Shown here: positions 1 through 10,589 of the stretch, piece by piece | Numbering within the stretch: position 1 is the first letter of the stretch | How the letters are laid out: every line of letters starts with the position of its first letter | From: Bradyrhizobium sp. AZCC 2176 | Lineage (GTDB): Bacteria; Pseudomonadota; Alphaproteobacteria; Rhizobiales; Xanthobacteraceae | DNA length: 64,000 bases | Reading direction: 5' to 3' | NCBI RefSeq assembly: GCF_036924645.1 | Contig: NZ_JAZHRX010000001.1 | Coordinates: 1,178,001 to 1,242,000, forward strand | Notes under the pieces: generated by a model | Database searches by the model: none | The model's input: the letters and a program-made list of their open reading frames with translations, nothing else | Told to the model about the DNA's origin: nothing | Made by a program: the position numbers and the translations under genes

Positions 1-706
1 AGACGAGCACGCCGATGGCCGCAGCCGCCCCGAGACTGCCGACGAGGAGCCACGTCAAAACTCCGACGAAACCGCCGGTCGCAGCCGAACCGACCAACCG
101 GCCAAGCGACGCCCTTAGCACGCCGCCGACAATGAACACGAAGGCGAGGACGAAGGGATTGAACGGGTCGATCGTATTGAACAAGCCGGGACTTTGCCAA
201 TGCGGTGGCTCCGGCTCGGGCAATTTTTCGCCATCGGCGACCCGAATTATACGGGTGATCCCGGCAGAAACGCCGCCGGCGAAATCTCCGGCCTTGAACT
301 TCGGCGTGATGTCTTCGTCGATGATGCGCTTCGTGGTGACATCGGTCAGCGCGCCTTCGAGGCCATAGCCGACCTCGATACGCAGGCGGCGATCGTTTTT
401 GGCGATGACGAGCAGCGCGCCGTCGTCGATCTTCTTGCGGCCGATCTTCCAGGCTTCCGCAACCCGGAGCGAAAATTGCTCGATCGCCTCGCCGTCCGTC
501 GTCGGCACGATCAGTACGGCGATCTCGCTGCCCTTTCGCGTCTCCAGATCCTTCAGTTGCCGCGTCAGCGAGACGATGTCGATGCTACCCAGCGTGCCGG
601 TCTGGTCGACCACCCGTCCGCTCAAAGGCGGCACCGCGACGAGCGCCAGCGCCGAACAGGCCCAGCACACGAGCAGCGCAAGAATGGGGGCTCTTGCAGC
701 GTCCAT
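1..706 (-). CDS. TPM-domain (YgcG/DUF477) membrane protein, partial at window edge
   Basis: The reverse strand is open from an ATG at 706 to the window edge (235 codons, no stop). The N-terminus is a hydrophobic secretion signal (residues about 5-24). It is followed by a TPM-like domain with PPLSGRVVDQTGTL, a helix ending in RKGSEIAVLIVPTT, and GRKKIDDGALLVIAKNDRRL then IEVGYGLEGALTD, which are the family hallmarks. Two hydrophobic stretches near residues 190 and 220-235 suggest C-terminal membrane anchoring. It starts 22 bp after the stop of the LemA gene on the same strand, so the two are probably one operon; LemA and TPM proteins are often neighbours. The molecular role of this family is poorly defined (cell-envelope or photosystem repair in homologues). 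The C-terminus lies outside the window. Confidence 0.85.
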   Translation of the reverse strand, partial: MDAARAPILALLVCWACSALALVAVPPLSGRVVDQTGTLGSIDIVSLTRQLKDLETRKGSEIAVLIVPTTDGEAIEQFSLRVAEAWKIGRKKIDDGALLVIAKNDRRLRIEVGYGLEGALTDVTTKRIIDEDITPKFKAGDFAGGVSAGITRIIRVADGEKLPEPEPPHWQSPGLFNTIDPFNPFVLAFVFIVGGVLRASLGRLVGSAATGGFVGVLTWLLVGSLGAAAAIGVLV

Positions 707-727
707 CGCGTTTGTCTTTTTTGGCCG

Positions 728-1336
728 CTACTTGGCGGGCGCCAGCGTCGGGTTGAAGTCCACCTTCGGCGCCGTCGAGATGGCCTTCTCGTTCTCGACC
801 GTGAAGCTCGGCTTCTCCTTGTAGCCGAAGGCCATTGCCGTCAGATTGTTCGGGAAGGTGCGGATGCCGACATTATAGTCCTGCACGGCCTTGATGTAGC
901 GGTTGCGTGCCACGGTGATGCGGTTCTCGGTGCCTTCGAGCTGTGACATCAAATCGCGAAACAGCGCGTCCGATTTGAGCTGCGGATAGTTTTCGGTCAC
1001 CACCAATAGCCGCGACAGCGCGCTCGTGAGTTCGCTCTGGGCGGCCTGGAATTTCTGGAATGCGGCGGGATCGTTCAGCACCTCCGGCGTCGCCTGGATG
1101 CTGCCAACTTTGGCGCGCGCATTGGTGACCCCGAGCAGAACGTCCTTTTCCTGCTGCGCAAAGCCCTTCACCGAATTGACGAGGTTGGGTACGAGATCAG
1201 TGCGGCGCTGATACTGGTTGATCACTTCCGACCAGCCCGACTTGACCTGCTCGTCGTTGGTCTGGATCGCATTGTAACCGCAATTGGTCAGGCTCAGTGT
1301 CGCCAGCGCCGCCAGCACGGTCCAAAATCTGCGCAT
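728..1336 (-). CDS. lemA: LemA family lipoprotein
   Basis: This 202-aa protein starts with a short signal ending in a lipobox (L-T-N-C, Cys19), so it is probably a lipid-anchored envelope protein. The body is the LemA helical domain: the tract SEVINQYQRRTDLVPNLVNS (about residues 37-56), then VKGFAQQEKDVL, and a C-terminal YNVGIRTFPNNLTA segment, all typical of the family, as is the length. It is the first gene of a two-gene unit with the TPM-domain protein downstream (22-bp gap). Its biochemical function is unknown in the family; linkage with TPM proteins suggests a shared envelope role. Confidence 0.9.
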   Translation of the reverse strand: MRRFWTVLAALATLSLTNCGYNAIQTNDEQVKSGWSEVINQYQRRTDLVPNLVNSVKGFAQQEKDVLLGVTNARAKVGSIQATPEVLNDPAAFQKFQAAQSELTSALSRLLVVTENYPQLKSDALFRDLMSQLEGTENRITVARNRYIKAVQDYNVGIRTFPNNLTAMAFGYKEKPSFTVENEKAISTAPKVDFNPTLAPAK

Positions 1337-1497
1337 TGGGCTCTCCCGCTGTTATTTCCGGCGCACGGTATCAGAATAGCCGCCTCAAATAAGCGCCCAA
1401 AGCCGTTCCCGTTCCATTTCGCTGCCGATGGCCCTTGCGTATGATTTGCCGAAATAACAACATGGCTCGACAAGAATAAGGGAAACGCGAGGACGTC

Positions 1498-2345
1498 ATG
1501 GAGTTTGAGACCATCGTCGTGGAGCGGCCGGAGCCGCGCATCGCGCGGATCGTGATGAACCGGCCCGAGGCGCGCAACGCGCAGAACCTGCAGATGACTT
1601 ACGACCTCAATGCCGCCTTCGACCAGGCGGTGCAGGACGACACAGTCAAGGTCATCATCCTCGCCGGCAACGGTCCGCATTTTTCGTCCGGGCATGATTT
1701 GCGCCCTGCGCCTAAGAATACTGCTGGCGCTGATTTTCCGCCGGTCGGAAATTGGGGCGCTTCGCCGAGCCCAACGCCCACGGCCGCTTTGCGCGCGAGC
1801 AGGAAATCTACCTGCAGATCACACGGCGCTGGCGCAATCTTGCAAAACCGACGATCGCGGAAGTGCACGGCAAATGCATCGCCGGCGGCCTGATGCTGGC
1901 CTGGGCCTGCGACCTCATCGTGGCCAGCGACGATGCAGAGTTCTGCGATCCCGTGGTCACGATGGGCGTCTGCGGTGTCGAATGGTTCGTGCATCCCTGG
2001 GAGCTCGGTCCGCGCAAGGCCAAGGAATTGCTGTTCACATCAGACGTCTGGAGCGCTGAGGAAGCGCACCGGCTCGGCATGGTCAATCACGTGGTGCCGC
2101 GGGGCGAACTTTCCTCCTTCGTAATGAAGCTCGCCGAAAGCATCGCGGCGAAACCCTCCTTCGCGCTGAAGCTGACCAAAGAGGCCGTCAATCGCTCGGT
2201 CGACGTGATGGGGCAGCCGGCGGCGATCGAGCAAGCGTTTGCGCTGCATCAGCTTTGCCACGCGCACAACCTTCAGGAATTCGGAATGATCGTAGATCCC
2301 ACAGGCCTGCACCCCTCCGTCAGAAAACCGGCACAGGCAAAATAG
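1498..2345 (+). pseudogene. enoyl-CoA hydratase/isomerase family, broken by a one-base frameshift
   Basis: The first frame (from ATG 1498) encodes a normal crotonase N-terminus, with the start at MEFETIVVERPEP, the tract NRPEARNAQN and the oxyanion-hole segment GNGPHFSSGHDLR. It runs out of homology after PVGNWG near 1758. The homologous sequence resumes one frame over with RFAEPNAHGRFAREQEIYLQ and GKCIAGGLMLAWACDLIVAS, and stops at 2345. One missing base around 1755-1760 restores a 282-aa protein of ordinary length. The gene sits 19 bp before an acyl-CoA dehydrogenase and would supply the hydration step of a beta-oxidation-like operon. It is either a genuine recent pseudogene or a base-call error; the sequence alone cannot decide. 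Confidence 0.85.
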
Positions 2346-2364
2346 AACAAGCAAAGTAGATCAG

Positions 2365-3513
2365 ATGGACCTTACCCCAAGTGACGAGCAGCGGTTGCTG
2401 CGCGAAAGTGCCGATCGCTTCGTCAGCGAGACCTACACCGCCGATCATCGCCGCAAGGTCGCAAACGAACCACTCGGCTTCAGCGCCGATATCTGGAAGC
2501 AGTTCGCCGATCTCGGCTGGCTGGCGCTGCCGATTTCGGAGGCCCATGGCGGGCTCGGCGGCGGTGCCATCGAGATCGGCATCCTGATGGAAGCGTTCGG
2601 GCGCGGCCTGGTCTCCGAACCGTATCTTTCCACCGTCGTGATCGGCGCATCGCTGATCTCGAAATGCGGCACGGAGGCGCAGAAGCAGGCGCTGCTGCCT
2701 GATATCGCCGGCGGCTCGCTGGTTCTGGCATTCGCGCATTCGGAACGTCAGGCGCGCTACGATTTGGCTGATGTCGCGACCACGGCAAAGAAGACGCCTG
2801 ACGGCTGGCGCCTCGACGGACACAAGACAGCGGTGCTCGACGGCAACGCCGCCGGACAGATCATCGTCTCGGCCCGCGTCGATGACGGCTCTCACAAGCC
2901 CGGCAAGCTCTGCCTGTTCCTCGTACCGCAAGGCACGCGCGGCCTCACCTCGCGCGATTTTCCGCGGCTTGGCGGCGGGCGCGCTTGCAATCTCGATCTA
3001 CGCGACGTGCAGCTTCCCGCGGATGCCCTGCTCGGTGACGGCAGCGACGCCCTGCCCGCGATCGAAGCCGTGGTCGATCGCGCCATGGCAGCGCTCGGCG
3101 CGGAGGCCGTCGGCATCATGCAAATGCTGCTCGACCAGACGCTGGAATATACCAAAATCCGAAAGCAGTTCGGACGGCCGCTGTCCGCCAACCAGGTGAT
3201 CCGGCATCACCTCGCCGACATGGCGATGCAATGCGACGAGGCGCGCTCGATGGCGTTGCGCGCCGCGCTGATGGTTGACGCCGAGCCGGTCGCGCGCAGC
3301 CGCGCGGCGTCAGGGGCGAAGGCCAAGATCGGCAAATGCGCGCGCTTTGTCGCCGAGCAGTCGGTCCAGCTTCATGGCGCCATGGGCGTCACCGAGGAGC
3401 TCGACATCGGGGCCTACTTCAAGCGGCTGCTTGCCTTCGACACGCTGTTCGGCGGCAGCGCTCATCACTATCGCCGGCACGCCGCTCTCGGCGGCCGCGC
3501 CGTTCAAGCCTGA
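2365..3513 (+). CDS. acyl-CoA dehydrogenase family protein
   Basis: A 382-aa acyl-CoA dehydrogenase, a flavoenzyme introducing a 2,3-double bond into an acyl-CoA. The N-terminal helical domain (DLTPSDEQRLLRESADRFVS), the middle beta domain (GWRLDGHKTAVLDG) and the C-terminal helical domain (YTKIRKQFGRPLSANQVIRH) are all present in order. At the C-terminus the usual Y-E-G-T region is replaced by LLAFDTLFGGSAHHYRRHA, a variant common in the CaiA-like/steroid- and side-chain-active subgroups that often work as heteromeric pairs. It lies 12 bp before a second dehydrogenase, consistent with a two-subunit enzyme. The substrate cannot be read from sequence. Confidence 0.88.
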   Translation: MDLTPSDEQRLLRESADRFVSETYTADHRRKVANEPLGFSADIWKQFADLGWLALPISEAHGGLGGGAIEIGILMEAFGRGLVSEPYLSTVVIGASLISKCGTEAQKQALLPDIAGGSLVLAFAHSERQARYDLADVATTAKKTPDGWRLDGHKTAVLDGNAAGQIIVSARVDDGSHKPGKLCLFLVPQGTRGLTSRDFPRLGGGRACNLDLRDVQLPADALLGDGSDALPAIEAVVDRAMAALGAEAVGIMQMLLDQTLEYTKIRKQFGRPLSANQVIRHHLADMAMQCDEARSMALRAALMVDAEPVARSRAASGAKAKIGKCARFVAEQSVQLHGAMGVTEELDIGAYFKRLLAFDTLFGGSAHHYRRHAALGGRAVQA

Positions 3514-3525
3514 AAGGAGCGCATC

Positions 3526-4722
3526 ATGGATCTTGCTTTCAACGCCGAAGAGCGCGCTTTCGAGAAAGAGGTGCGCGACTTCATCGCGGCCAACCTCACA
3601 CCGGAAATGAAACGCGCCACCACGCTGACGCCCTCCGTGTTTTCCGACCCCGACATCGGCATGGCCTGGCAGCGCGCGCTCCACAAGAAGGGCTGGGGCG
3701 CGCCGGGCTGGCCGGTGGAGCATGGCGGACCGGACTGGACCCCGGCACAGCGCTGGATCTTCGAGGCCGAATGCGCCCGCGCCGGCGCGCCGAATGTGAA
3801 TGTGATGGGCGTCAAGATGGTCGGCCCCGTCATCATCGGCTTCGGCTCGCCCGACCAGAAGAATTTCTACCTGCCGCGAATTCTCTCCGGCGAGGATTAC
3901 TGGTGCCAGGGCTATTCCGAGCCGGGCTCCGGCTCCGACCTCTCGTCGCTGAAAACCCGCGCGGTACGTGACGGCGACGACTACATCATCAACGGCACCA
4001 AGATCTGGACCACGCATGCCCATCACGCCAACCGCATGTTCGCGCTGGTGCGCACCAACGAGACCGAGCGACAGCAGGACGGCATCTCCTTCATCCTGAT
4101 CGACATGAAGAGCGCGGGTATCACGACGCGGCCGATCCTGACTATCGGCGGCGACCATGAGGTCAACCAGGTGTTCTTCGACGATGTCCGCGTACCCGTC
4201 GCCAACCGCGTCGGCGAGGAAGGCAAGGGCTGGACCTACGGCAAATATCTGCTCGAGTTCGAACGCGGCGCCGGCATCGCCTCGGCCAAACTGCGCGACG
4301 CACTGAAGACGATTTCCGATCTTGCCGAATCCGACGCCACCGGCCGCGCCATTGACGATCCCGATATCGCAGTGCGGATGTCCGAGATCGAGGTCGACAT
4401 CGATACGCTCGAGATGACCGAACTGCGCGTGCTGTCGGCGCTGCAGACCGGGCAGAATCCCGGCGCGGTGTCGTCGCTGCTGAAATTGCGCGTCAGCGAA
4501 ATCCGCCAGGCGGTGACGCGGCTCGGGGTCGACGTCATCGGCAATGACGGCCTCTATGTCGAGCCGGTGCGGCCGCTTTACCGGCTGAACGAAGCGCCCG
4601 GCATTGCGGAGGAATTGCTGCCGGTGGTGCCGGAATATCTCAACGGCCGGGCGTATACGATCTTCGGCGGCTCGTCGGAGATCCAGCGGGATATCGTAGC
4701 GAAGATGGTGTTGGGGTTGTAG
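3526..4722 (+). CDS. acyl-CoA dehydrogenase family protein
   Basis: A 398-aa acyl-CoA dehydrogenase downstream of, and probably translationally linked to, the preceding paralogue (12-bp gap, strong GGAG-type site before ATG 3526). It keeps the FAD/acyl-CoA segment [19 protein letters not shown], the beta-domain motif [20 protein letters not shown] and the C-terminal [20 protein letters not shown]. This subfamily (about 400 aa, N-terminal [19 protein letters not shown]) is typical of alphaproteobacterial alpha/beta paired dehydrogenases. Together with the frameshifted crotonase it forms a three-gene operon for acyl-CoA breakdown. A palindromic repeat directly after its stop may help terminate transcription. 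Confidence 0.9.
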   Translation: MDLAFNAEERAFEKEVRDFIAANLTPEMKRATTLTPSVFSDPDIGMAWQRALHKKGWGAPGWPVEHGGPDWTPAQRWIFEAECARAGAPNVNVMGVKMVGPVIIGFGSPDQKNFYLPRILSGEDYWCQGYSEPGSGSDLSSLKTRAVRDGDDYIINGTKIWTTHAHHANRMFALVRTNETERQQDGISFILIDMKSAGITTRPILTIGGDHEVNQVFFDDVRVPVANRVGEEGKGWTYGKYLLEFERGAGIASAKLRDALKTISDLAESDATGRAIDDPDIAVRMSEIEVDIDTLEMTELRVLSALQTGQNPGAVSSLLKLRVSEIRQAVTRLGVDVIGNDGLYVEPVRPLYRLNEAPGIAEELLPVVPEYLNGRAYTIFGGSSEIQRDIVAKMVLGL

Positions 4723-4736
4723 ACCACTTACCTCCC

Positions 4737-4839
4737 GTCATTCCGGGGCGGCCCGTAGGGCTGAGCCCGGAATCCATTTCACTACGCATGCGGCCCGATG
4801 GATTCCGGGCCTGCGCCTGACGGCGCATCCCGGAATGAC
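4737..4839. repeat. nested palindromic intergenic repeat
   Basis: Outer arms GTCATTCCGGG (4737-4747) and CCCGGAATGAC (4829-4839) are perfect reverse complements. Inner arms CCCGGAATCCAT (4766-4777) and ATGGATTCCGGG (4798-4809) are also perfect. The element fills the gap between two convergent genes. It resembles the multi-copy REP-like palindromes of Bradyrhizobium genomes and could act as a bidirectional terminator or RNA stabiliser. Confidence 0.85.
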
Positions 4840-4842
4840 GAG

Positions 4843-7167
4843 CTATCCCGCCGCCCTCGCGTCCCGGATCGCCTGCCACACCTTGGCCGGCGTCAGCGGG
4901 GTGTTGAGCTGCTTGATGCCGAGCTCGCTCAACGCATCCATCACGCCGTTGGTGACGCAGGGCGGGCCGCCAATGGCCCCGGACTCGCCGCAGCCCTTGG
5001 CGCCAAGCGGATTAGTGCGGCAGGGCGCGGAATCATCGAGCGTCACAACGATTGGCGGAATGTCATCGGCGCGCGGCACGCAGTAATCCTGGTAGCTCGC
5101 GGTCAATAGCTGGCCTTCCTCGTTGTAAGCGACGCCCTCGTAGAGCGCCTGCCCGATGCCTTGGGCAACGCCGCCATGCACCTGACCGGTCACCAGCATC
5201 GGATTGACGGCGATGCCGACGTCGTCGACCGTGGTGTAGCGCACCACCTTGCTAACGCCGGTTTCCGGATCGATCTCGACTTCGCAGATATGCGTGCCGT
5301 TCGGCCAGCTCGGGCCGTCGACTTCGCCTTCACTGTCGACGGAAAGCCGCGCGCCGTCTTCCTTCATGGCGATCTCAAACAGGCTGATGCGCTTGTCGGT
5401 GCCGACCACACTGAGCCAGCCATCGCGATATTCGATATCCTCGACGGAGGTTTCCAGCACGTTCGAGGCTTTCTCGCGCGCTTTCTGGATCATGTCATTG
5501 CTAGAGACCGCGACCGCCGTGCCGCCGACGAACAGCGAACGCGAGCCGACGCTGCCGAATCCGATGGCAAGGTCAGTATCGCCCTGCACCACGTCGATCT
5601 TGTCCATGGCAATGCCGAGCGTATCGGATACCATTTGCGTGTAGGTGGTCTGCAGGCCCTGCCCCATCGCCATGGTGCCGGAATGCAGGATGATGCGGCC
5701 CTCGGCCGTGGCATGCAGGCTGACCTTTTCGGTATGCGCGCGCCCGCCGGTCCATTCGATGTAACTGGTGAGGCCGCGCCCATAGAGCAGGCCCTTCTTC
5801 TTCGCCGTCTTCTTGCGCGCGGCAAAGCCGTCCCAGTCCGCAAGCTCGGAGGCGCGCGACAGCATGTGCGCGAAGGCGCCGGAATCGTACACCTGGCCGA
5901 CCGCGTTGGTGTAAGGCAGTTGCGCGGGCTTGATGTAGTTCACCTTGCGGATGGTGCGCGGATCCATGCCGATCTCCCGCGCGGCGGCATCCATCAGCCG
6001 CTCGACGATAAATACCGCCTCGGGCCGCCCTGCCCCGCGATAGGCGCCGACCGGCGCGGTGTTGGTCATCACCGACTTCACTTCGAAATGCACCAGCGGC
6101 AAATCGTAGACGCCAGTCTGCACGAACGGTCCGAGCACCAGCGGAATGATGTTCGCGGTCCCCGACGAATACGCCCCGGTGCCGCCGATCGAGCGCACGC
6201 GATAGGCGAGCACGCGGCCCTTGGCGTCAAGCGCGAATTCGCCGGTCGAAGTGAGATCGCGGCCATGGGTGCCGCCGACGAATTCATCGGTGCGGTCACC
6301 GCGCCAGCGAATCCTCCTGTTCAGCTTGGTCGCGGCGTAAGCGACGATGCCGTCCTCAGGATAGAGGCTCGTCTTCTGGCCAAAGCCGCCGCCGATATCG
6401 CCGACCAGCACGCGCACGCTGTCCTTCGGCCGCTTCAGAATGGATTCCGCGAGCAGGTCACGGGTCGAGCCGGGGGTTTGCGACTGCACATGCAGGATCA
6501 ACCGGCCGGTCTTCTTCTCGATCTCGGCGATCGTCGAGCGCGGCTCCATCGCCGATGGCACCAGCCGCTGGCTGACCAGATCGAGCGAAACCGTGTGCGC
6601 CGCCTTGGCAAACGCTTCTTCGACCTTGGCGGCGTCGCCATAGCTCATGGCGGCCACGATGTTGTCGGGCGCCTCGGGCCACACCACCGGTGCACCGGGC
6701 TTCACCGCCTCGACCGGATCTACCACCGAGGGCAACACCTCGTAGTCGATTTCGATCGCCTCGGCCGCCGTCTGTGCCAGCACCCGCGATGTCGCCACCA
6801 CGGCCGCCACCGCCTCGCCGGCATAGCGCACGACTTCATGGGCCAGCAGCCGCCGCGGCGGCACCGTCATCGGCTTGCCGTCCGGCCGCTGAAAGATCGC
6901 AAGCGTCGGCAGAGTGCCGATATCGTCCTTGATCAGGTCAGCACCGGTATAGACGGCCTCGACGCCCGGCATTTGGGCGGCTGCGCCGGTGTCAATCGAG
7001 ACGATCTTCGCGTGGGCATGTGGCGAGCGAAGCACATAGAGCCACAGCGCGCCTTCCTCGGGCTTGTCGTCGATGAACTGCCCCTTCCCGGTAAGCAGTC
7101 TCTGGTCTTCCAAACGCTTGACCGGCTGGCCTGCACCAAAACGCATATTGCCGGGAAGAATGTTCAT
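4843..7167 (-). CDS. xanthine dehydrogenase family, molybdenum-binding large subunit (CoxL form II-like)
   Basis: A 774-aa aerobic-type CO dehydrogenase/xanthine oxidase family large subunit that would bind the molybdopterin cytosine dinucleotide cofactor and the substrate. It begins with the family's [20 protein letters not shown], has [14 protein letters not shown] and the form-II CoxL signature [10 protein letters not shown] in the middle, [11 protein letters not shown], and near the C-terminus [13 protein letters not shown], which carries the catalytic Glu. The AYRCSFR motif of true CO dehydrogenase is absent, so another hydroxylation (purine, aldehyde, N-heterocycle) is likely. No small (2Fe-2S) or medium (FAD) subunit gene lies next to it; 151 bp of non-coding sequence separates it from the upstream protease gene. 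Confidence 0.9.
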   Translation of the reverse strand: MNILPGNMRFGAGQPVKRLEDQRLLTGKGQFIDDKPEEGALWLYVLRSPHAHAKIVSIDTGAAAQMPGVEAVYTGADLIKDDIGTLPTLAIFQRPDGKPMTVPPRRLLAHEVVRYAGEAVAAVVATSRVLAQTAAEAIEIDYEVLPSVVDPVEAVKPGAPVVWPEAPDNIVAAMSYGDAAKVEEAFAKAAHTVSLDLVSQRLVPSAMEPRSTIAEIEKKTGRLILHVQSQTPGSTRDLLAESILKRPKDSVRVLVGDIGGGFGQKTSLYPEDGIVAYAATKLNRRIRWRGDRTDEFVGGTHGRDLTSTGEFALDAKGRVLAYRVRSIGGTGAYSSGTANIIPLVLGPFVQTGVYDLPLVHFEVKSVMTNTAPVGAYRGAGRPEAVFIVERLMDAAAREIGMDPRTIRKVNYIKPAQLPYTNAVGQVYDSGAFAHMLSRASELADWDGFAARKKTAKKKGLLYGRGLTSYIEWTGGRAHTEKVSLHATAEGRIILHSGTMAMGQGLQTTYTQMVSDTLGIAMDKIDVVQGDTDLAIGFGSVGSRSLFVGGTAVAVSSNDMIQKAREKASNVLETSVEDIEYRDGWLSVVGTDKRISLFEIAMKEDGARLSVDSEGEVDGPSWPNGTHICEVEIDPETGVSKVVRYTTVDDVGIAVNPMLVTGQVHGGVAQGIGQALYEGVAYNEEGQLLTASYQDYCVPRADDIPPIVVTLDDSAPCRTNPLGAKGCGESGAIGGPPCVTNGVMDALSELGIKQLNTPLTPAKVWQAIRDARAAG

Positions 7168-7318
7168 CAGTTTGTCCTTCGAGCTTCCTGTCGGATCGGG
7201 CGGGTTTTAGCGGTTTTTCCGGCCGACACAACTCATTCAACTCGTTGCAATAAATGCGCCAGCGCACAGGGCGCGGCCGGCCGCAAACGGGTATGATCCT
7301 GCTGCAAGAAGGGAAGTA

Positions 7319-8419
7319 TTAGCTGCGGCCGATATCCACGATGTCAATGTCGATGTCGCGCGTCTGCGAACCGCGTTTCAGGCTGATCCGGATGCTCTTG
7401 CCGGCGCCGACCTGCTCGATCTGATCGGTCAGGTCGGACAAGCGGTGCACCGGCTTGCCGTCGACCTGGACAATGACGTCGCCGAGTGCACCAGAGCCGA
7501 AATCGACGCCGCGGATGCCGGCGCGCTCGGCCGGACTTCCGGGCGCGGTGCGCACGATGATCACCCCTTCGACACCTAATCTGGTCGAAACGGCCTCGCT
7601 GGCGGCGACAATGCCGATCCCGGGCGTCGGCACGCGGCCATTCTTGATGAGTTCAGGGACCACGCGATTGACGATGTCGACGGGGATCGCAAAGCCGATG
7701 CCGGCGCTGGAGCCCGAAGGCGAGATGATCGCCGTGTTGACGCCGATCAGCCGCCCCGCCGAATCCAAAAGCGGCCCGCCCGAATTACCGGGATTGATCG
7801 CAGTGTCGGTCTGGATCACGTTGGCGATTTCGCGGCCGCTGCTGGTCGGCAGCCGGCGCTTGAGTGCACTGATGATTCCACTGGTCAGCGACTGGTCGAG
7901 ACCGAAGGGATTGCCGATCGCAAACGCGGATTGACCGACCTTGAGTTCGGTCGAACTGCCAAGCGCCACCGGCGGCGGCAACTTGCGCGCACTCCTGATC
8001 CGCAACACCGCAACGTCATAGTTGGGCGCGACCCCGATGACTTCAGCCTGCGCCACCTCGCCAGAAGCGAAGCGAACCGCAACCTCCCTGCCGTTCTGGA
8101 CGACATGATTGTTGGTCACCACGTGGCCGGCATTGTCCCAGACGAAGCCGGTGCCGGAAGCCGCCCCAGCCGCGGCTTCTCCGCCTTCGTCTTCGGCCAG
8201 AGGATTGCCGGCGGCAGATCGTGCCGCCACCTGTACCACCGACGGCGACACCCGCTCGAACAGTTCAATATTGGCACGCTCGGCCTCGGACAGCGGGCCG
8301 CGCTGGTCGACGGTCCGCGCGACCGTGTTGGTCCACGGGCTGTAGCGGATATTGGAGATGGTCAGCGCGGCCAAAACGCCCGCGACAATGGCTGCGAAAA
8401 GCACAAAGCGACGGTTCAT
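7319..8419 (-). CDS. HtrA/DegP-type serine protease with PDZ domain
   Basis: A 366-aa trypsin-like protease with an uncleaved-looking N-terminal membrane anchor or signal (FVLFAAIVAGVLAALTI, residues 5-21). The catalytic triad is visible: His105 in TNNHVV, Asp135 in NYDVAVLRI and Ser213 in INPGNSGGPLLDS. A single PDZ domain follows (about residues 265-360), ending in a basic KRGSQTRDIDIDIV tract. Length and one PDZ domain fit a DegS/DegQ-like periplasmic, membrane-tethered protease. It is divergent from ftsH across a 326-bp gap, so two envelope/protein-quality proteases share a control region. Confidence 0.9.
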   Translation of the reverse strand: MNRRFVLFAAIVAGVLAALTISNIRYSPWTNTVARTVDQRGPLSEAERANIELFERVSPSVVQVAARSAAGNPLAEDEGGEAAAGAASGTGFVWDNAGHVVTNNHVVQNGREVAVRFASGEVAQAEVIGVAPNYDVAVLRIRSARKLPPPVALGSSTELKVGQSAFAIGNPFGLDQSLTSGIISALKRRLPTSSGREIANVIQTDTAINPGNSGGPLLDSAGRLIGVNTAIISPSGSSAGIGFAIPVDIVNRVVPELIKNGRVPTPGIGIVAASEAVSTRLGVEGVIIVRTAPGSPAERAGIRGVDFGSGALGDVIVQVDGKPVHRLSDLTDQIEQVGAGKSIRISLKRGSQTRDIDIDIVDIGRS

Positions 8420-8745
8420 GGATTACTCACCCGGCAATGCCGCTCGCTTGCGATGAACGAAAGCGGGGGGCGGGCTTTTCAGCCCTTGGAAGTGTTCGCG
8501 TAACCAAACGCCCCGGCTGGCACAAAGTTTCTGCCGTTTCGGAGGCTTGTTGGCGCACCAAAGCTGCCGGCCTGGATGATCCCGGGAGCGCCGATTTGCC
8601 GCGCAGGCTGCCCCGCCATTGAAACCAAACCTCCCTGTTCCCATTGTCAGAGGGCCGCAATCCAGGTGTCGCCACGGGCTTTCCTGGATCGGGCGAATGT
8701 GCCGACGCGGCTTCCCGTGAGAGGGTGTGCGCCCGGAGTTCAATC
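8420..8745. promoter_or_regulatory. divergent control region between the HtrA-like protease and ftsH
   Basis: This 326-bp gap holds no convincing gene. On the forward strand CATTGAAA (8617-8624) followed after 14 bp by TCCCATTG (8639-8646) resembles the heat-shock sigma-32 pattern (CTTGAAA / CCCCATNT), which would suit ftsH. The match is partial and the alphaproteobacterial consensus differs, so this is only a candidate. A GGAG stretch lies 9 bp upstream of the chosen ftsH ATG at 8746. Confidence 0.3.
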
Positions 8746-10587
8746 ATGAACAACAAGATGCGTTTCAACGTCGGATACGCGATCGCTGCAATCTTTGCCG
8801 TCTTCGTGATCCAGTACTTCATCTCCGCGGCGAGCCAGATCGCTATTATTCCCTACAGCGAATATCAACAATTGCTGAAACAGGGGAAAGTCGCGACCGT
8901 CGGCATCTCCGACCGCACGGTGCAGGGCACCCTGAAGGAGCCGCTGTCGGGCGGACAAAAGCAGTTCGTCACCACGCGGGTCGACCAGGAAACCGCGCAA
9001 GAGCTCGAGAAATACAACGTCCGCTTCACCGGCCAGATCGAGAGCACGTTCCTGCGTGACCTGCTGTCATGGGTCATGCCGGTGCTGCTGTTCTTCGGCC
9101 TGTGGTGGTACATCGCCAGACGCGCCGCAGAAGGTAGCGGCCTCGGCGGCGGCCTGATGGCGATCGGCAAGAGCAAGGCCAAAATCTACGTCGAGTCCGA
9201 TACCGGCGTGAACTTTTCCGATGTTGCCGGCGTCGACGAAGCCAAGGACGAACTGCGCGAGGTCGTCGACTTCCTGAAAAACCCGACCGACTACGGGCGG
9301 CTCGGCGGACGCATGCCCAAGGGCGTGTTGCTGGTCGGTCCGCCCGGCACCGGCAAGACCCTGCTGGCCAAGGCTGTCGCCGGCGAAGCCAAGGTACCAT
9401 TCTTCTCGATATCCGGTTCAGAGTTCGTCGAGATGTTCGTCGGCGTCGGCGCAGCGCGCGTACGCGATCTGTTTCAGCAGGCGCACCAGAAAGCTCCAGC
9501 GATCATCTTCATCGACGAACTCGATGCGCTGGGACGCGCCCGCGGCATTGGGCCCTTTGCAGGCGGACACGATGAAAAGGAACAGACGCTCAATCAGCTC
9601 CTGGTCGAACTCGACGGCTTCGACTCGCGGTCGGGGCTCATCATCCTGGCCGCGACCAACCGGCCGGAAATCCTCGATCCCGCACTGCTGCGTGCCGGCC
9701 GCTTCGATCGCCAGGTGCTGGTCGACCGCCCTGACAAGAAGGGCCGCGTTGAAATCCTCAAGGTGCATGCGAAAAAAGTGCAGCTTGATCCAGACGTCGA
9801 TGCCGAGGCCGTTGCGGCGCTCACGCCAGGTTTCACGGGTGCCGATCTCGCCAACCTGGTCAATGAAGCAGCCCTGCTCGCGACACGTCGCGGCGCCAGC
9901 GCGGTCGCGATGGCCGATTTCAACAACGCGGTCGAGCGTATGGTTGCCGGATTAGAGAAGCGAAACCGGCTTCTCAATCCGAAGGAGCGCGAGATCGTCG
10001 CCTATCACGAGATGGGCCACGCTCTGATTGCGCTGTCGCTGCCCGGTGTCGATGCCGTGCACAAGGTGTCGATCATTCCAAGGGGCGTCGGCGCGCTCGG
10101 CTATACCATCCAGCGCCCGATCGAAGATCGCTTCCTGATGACCAAGGAGGAGCTGGAGAACAAGATGGCCGTGCTGCTCGGCGGGCGCGCGGCGGAATTG
10201 ATCGTGTTCAATCATTTGTCCACCGGTGCCGCCGACGACTTGCGCCGCGTCACCGATATCGCCCGCAGCATGGTGACGCGCTACGGCATGTCGGAAAAGC
10301 TCGGCGGCGTCGCCTATGAGCGCGACCCAGGCAATTTTCTCGCGGGCGCCGACCGGCCCTACCCGGTTCGCGAGCGCGAATATGCCGACGAGACCGCCGC
10401 TTCCGTCGACGAAGAGGTCCGATCGATCGTCGATCGGGTGTTCGAGCGCGCGCAGGGCATCCTGAAAGCGCGACGCGCGATCCTGGATCGGGCAGCGAAG
10501 AAACTATTGGAGAAGGAGACCTTGGAGCAGAGCGATCTCGAGGCATTGATCCGCGAAACGCCGAAAGAGGCGCTGCGGGCCATTTAG
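8746..10587 (+). CDS. ftsH: ATP-dependent zinc metalloprotease FtsH
   Basis: A 613-aa inner-membrane AAA+ protease degrading misfolded membrane and some cytosolic proteins. Two membrane segments (about residues 10-30 and 106-124) flank a short periplasmic domain. The AAA module has Walker A GPPGTGKT (198-205), Walker B IIFIDELD (253-260) and the second region of homology [20 protein letters not shown] (303-322). The zinc site is HEMGH (421-425), a variant of the usual HEAGH that keeps HExxH. ATG 8746 was chosen because the membrane segment begins just after it and GGAG precedes it; an in-frame extension to 8644 lacks homology. This shortish copy may be a paralogue of the main FtsH. Confidence 0.92.
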   Translation: MNNKMRFNVGYAIAAIFAVFVIQYFISAASQIAIIPYSEYQQLLKQGKVATVGISDRTVQGTLKEPLSGGQKQFVTTRVDQETAQELEKYNVRFTGQIESTFLRDLLSWVMPVLLFFGLWWYIARRAAEGSGLGGGLMAIGKSKAKIYVESDTGVNFSDVAGVDEAKDELREVVDFLKNPTDYGRLGGRMPKGVLLVGPPGTGKTLLAKAVAGEAKVPFFSISGSEFVEMFVGVGAARVRDLFQQAHQKAPAIIFIDELDALGRARGIGPFAGGHDEKEQTLNQLLVELDGFDSRSGLIILAATNRPEILDPALLRAGRFDRQVLVDRPDKKGRVEILKVHAKKVQLDPDVDAEAVAALTPGFTGADLANLVNEAALLATRRGASAVAMADFNNAVERMVAGLEKRNRLLNPKEREIVAYHEMGHALIALSLPGVDAVHKVSIIPRGVGALGYTIQRPIEDRFLMTKEELENKMAVLLGGRAAELIVFNHLSTGAADDLRRVTDIARSMVTRYGMSEKLGGVAYERDPGNFLAGADRPYPVREREYADETAASVDEEVRSIVDRVFERAQGILKARRAILDRAAKKLLEKETLEQSDLEALIRETPKEALRAI

Positions 10588-10589
10588 GC

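Noticed and set aside
5161-7296. 711-codon open frame opposite the CoxL-like gene
   Set aside because: Pure antisense shadow of a high-GC gene with strong family motifs on the other strand; its translation is rich in Arg/His/Asp and shows no domain.
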